Below are positions 62,185-64,000 of a stretch of 64,000 nucleotides of DNA, in pieces. Within the stretch, counting starts at the first letter, position 1, and each line of letters begins with the position of its first letter. Source of the stretch: an uncultured Phycisphaeraceae bacterium (lineage in GTDB: Bacteria; Planctomycetota; Phycisphaerae; Phycisphaerales; UBA1924); NCBI GenBank assembly GCA_937899905.1, contig CALCCF010000089.1:52821-116820 (forward strand). The letters run 5' to 3'. The notes under the pieces are model-generated. The model made no database searches. It was given only the letters and a program-made list of their open reading frames with translations, and was not told the origin of the DNA. The translations under genes were made by a program, and so were the position numbers.

Positions 62185-62190
62185 AGTTTA
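62185..62190 (-). promoter_or_regulatory. -10-like hexamer, leaderless UbiA gene
   Basis: On the minus strand TAAACT lies six bases before ATG 62178. No ribosome site is present. Confidence 0.4.
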
Positions 62191-62204
62191 GGACGACCAC
62201 CATG

Positions 62205-62239
62205 AAAAAACGCCCGATCGGAACGGTGCCGATCGGGCG
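62205..62239 (-). terminator. Intrinsic terminator of the metzincin gene
   Basis: A perfect 11-base stem (62211-62221 with 62229-62239) closes a seven-base loop. On the minus strand it is followed by TTTTTT. It lies about 40 bases after the protease stop. Confidence 0.85.
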
Positions 62240-62280
62240 TGATGTGCCATGGTTGGGCCTGCTGGCCCGGCCGGGCGCGA

Positions 62281-64000
62281 TCAGTCGCAGCCCGCGCCGA
62301 ACTGGTTCTGGAACTCGAGGAAGTCGAACACGTTCAAGAGTGTATCGTTGTTGAAGTCGGCCTCGGGGCTACCCATGTCAAACGCGGTCTGGAAGGCCAA
62401 GAAGTCGAAGAGGTTCACAGCGCCATCCTGGTTGAGATCCGCTCGGCAGAACTCATTGATGGTGACGCTGTCGATGTAGAACGCGTCGCCGCTGTCCAAG
62501 CCGTCCGCCGAGATCCGCAAGCGGAACTCATCGCCCACCGCGAACAACGGCAGCTTGAACTCGTTGAAGATGTACTGTGTCTGTGTCGTGCCGGTCGACT
62601 CGATCGTGCCCAGCAGCTCATAGTCGCCCGAGAAGGACTCGAAGTACTCGACGCGGAGCGACTTGCCCGCTTCGACGAAGCGGTGCTGCGACCAGATGCC
62701 GACGAACGTCGACGGCGTAGCCGGGACGTCGAATCTTGTGGTGGTCATGACGCCATCGGGCTGGAAGATCGTGGCGTTGGGCGGACTGATGGGATTGATG
62801 GTCGAACTCGTGATGCGAACGCCATTGGTCTGCGTCCACAGGTTCGGGTCGTACTCGGTCGAGGCGTCGAAGGTGTCCTCGAACGGGAGCGGCTGGGGAT
62901 CGGGCTCGGGGAACGACTCACCGATGCAGGGAGCCGCGTCGAGGTACGAGCGGATCCGCGAGATCGAGGACGCACCGAAGCGGCTGATGTCGCCAGCGCA
63001 GCCACCGATGCCGGCGCACATGATGCGACAGTCGCCACCCGAACAGTGCGGGGCGTTGTTGTTGTGGCCGAGCTCGTGGGCGTGCACGGCGATGCGGGCG
63101 CTCGCACCGAGGCTGACGTACTGGTTGACGTTGTAGCCGCGGTTCGAGGTGCACGTGCCGGGCAGCCAGGCGACGCCCAGCGTACCGCCGGCGAAGTTCC
63201 GACCGCTGATGAGCGAGGCGGTGTCGCGACGGACGCCGGTCTGCTGCGCGTTCCAGTGGTTGGTCATCTGCTGGAGCAGGCCACCACCGTCGGAAGTCGT
63301 GTACGGATCGGCCGAGGTCGAACGAACGATGATCGTGGTGATCTCGATCTCGGTGTCAACGTCGCGCTCATAGATGTTGGACACCGCGTTGACCTGGGCC
63401 TCGACGGCCGCGATCACGGAGGCCTCACTCGAACCGCGGAGCTGGAAGAACTCAAAGTCGGTATCGATGGCGAGCTCGAGCAAGAGCGTCATATCGGTGC
63501 CGGGCGCCTGCGGGTTCTCGTCGAGGCCGAGGCCGGCCAGCGGGTCATCGGCCGTGCCGCAGAAGCCGCCAAGGGCCGAGATGTCGTCGGCCTCACGGTG
63601 CACGACGTGCAGGCTCTCGTCGGCACCCTCGAGACGCTCGGTCAGCGGCTGGACGAACCAGGTGTTGCCCTCGTCGCCGCCGAAGTCGACGAACGCCTTG
63701 AGCGAACCGTCAAAGTACGAGCCCACGACGGTGCTGCCGTCCATGCCCTCGATGACACCGCGGTACGTGGTCGGAGCCGGCGGTACCCAACGCTCGAGCT
63801 CGCCGCCCTCACGCTGCACGAGGACCTGGAAGTCCGCGGCGCGCAGGCTGTGCGGCTGCATCGTCAGCGTGACGACCTGCTCACCGAGCATGACTTCGGT
63901 AGTCAGCTCCGCCCCGGGCTGCCCGCCCTCGAACGTGAGCCGCTCGATGCTGTATTCGATGAGATCATCGAACACGAGGGGCGACTGGACCGAGGGGCCC
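62281..64000 (-). CDS. Secreted metzincin metalloprotease with dockerin-like tail, 5'-truncated
   Basis: The frame is open to the right edge, so the signal peptide and part of the prodomain are missing; a GTG at 63975 is probably internal. The zinc site VHAHELGHNNNAPHC gives HExxHxxxxxH of metzincins (reprolysin-like, M12B style), and RIMCAGIGGC supplies the Met-turn. A beta-sandwich of ~170 residues follows. The end is the calcium-loop tail (DLNQDGAVNLFDFLAFQ, then DFNNDTLLNVFDFLEFQ) bracketed by EFCRAD and GAGCD. The second loop is weakened by Asn residues. Confidence 0.9.
   Translation of the reverse strand, partial: GPSVQSPLVFDDLIEYSIERLTFEGGQPGAELTTEVMLGEQVVTLTMQPHSLRAADFQVLVQREGGELERWVPPAPTTYRGVIEGMDGSTVVGSYFDGSLKAFVDFGGDEGNTWFVQPLTERLEGADESLHVVHREADDISALGGFCGTADDPLAGLGLDENPQAPGTDMTLLLELAIDTDFEFFQLRGSSEASVIAAVEAQVNAVSNIYERDVDTEIEITTIIVRSTSADPYTTSDGGGLLQQMTNHWNAQQTGVRRDTASLISGRNFAGGTLGVAWLPGTCTSNRGYNVNQYVSLGASARIAVHAHELGHNNNAPHCSGGDCRIMCAGIGGCAGDISRFGASSISRIRSYLDAAPCIGESFPEPDPQPLPFEDTFDASTEYDPNLWTQTNGVRITSSTINPISPPNATIFQPDGVMTTTRFDVPATPSTFVGIWSQHRFVEAGKSLRVEYFESFSGDYELLGTIESTGTTQTQYIFNEFKLPLFAVGDEFRLRISADGLDSGDAFYIDSVTINEFCRADLNQDGAVNLFDFLAFQTAFDMGSPEADFNNDTLLNVFDFLEFQNQFGAGCD

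Noticed and set aside
1..64000. tRNA, rRNA, insertion sequence or prophage
   Set aside because: I saw no cloverleaf, rRNA core sequence, transposase or integrase motif in either strand.

Overview
This is a GC-rich bacterial chromosome segment. It most likely comes from Planctomycetota, class Phycisphaerae. The reasons are: six secreted proteins with a cysteine-bracketed, dockerin-like two-loop tail; a pseudopilin with the RAFTL prepilin variant; three membrane proteins with a CxxC/CxECG zinc ribbon; an Hc1-like mini-histone; a GyrA with proline in the quinolone pocket; and a partial division cluster. The taxonomic call is inference. I see no rRNA, tRNA, CRISPR array, insertion sequence or phage gene, so this looks like core chromosome.

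Layout. 1-4194: two tandem paralogous membrane proteins and a secreted protein of unknown role. 4202-10109: gyrA translationally coupled to a STAS protein, then a Kef-type antiporter and an AsmA-like protein. 10106-15532: a TPR membrane protein, valS, and a lipoprotein zincin that appears to start at CTG. 15403-23253: a split envelope and division cluster, with rsmH, a LysM protein, an FtsL-like protein and ftsI on the minus strand, and sppA, ftsW and murG on the plus strand. 23291-28270: a receiver-like protein coupled to a diguanylate cyclase, manA, fabZ, an Hc1-like histone and an APH-type kinase. 28337-32512: a class I amidotransferase, a DUF4340-like protein, a helical-repeat membrane protein and an MBL hydrolase. 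32624-38204: secreted proteins (trypsin-like protease, small protein, alpha/beta hydrolase, SOUL protein). 38303-41388: dxs and ispA, for isoprenoid precursors. 41444-46452: an ExbB/TolQ protein, an EVE protein, a Cys-rich protein and a coupled pair of coiled-coil proteins ending in a Wzz-like protein. 46534-55899: ECF sigma and anti-sigma, pseudopilin, cyclophilin, outer-membrane barrel, zinc-ribbon proteins, an orphan OppF-type ATPase and two paralogous tail-bearing secreted proteins. 56146-64000: pheA, an L7/L12-CTD-like membrane protein, rplM-rpsI, a CPBP protease, a UbiA prenyltransferase and a truncated metzincin with the same tail.

Three themes stand out. First, eleven genes have no Shine-Dalgarno sequence and instead carry a TANNNT-like hexamer 5-7 bases upstream of ATG, which looks like leaderless transcription. 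Second, neighbouring genes are repeatedly joined by 4-base NTGA overlaps in all four versions (ATGA, GTGA, TTGA, CTGA); the CTGA case implies a CTG start for a lipoprotein. Third, the cysteine-bracketed double calcium-loop tail is shared by otherwise unrelated secreted proteins and looks like a common sorting or anchoring module.
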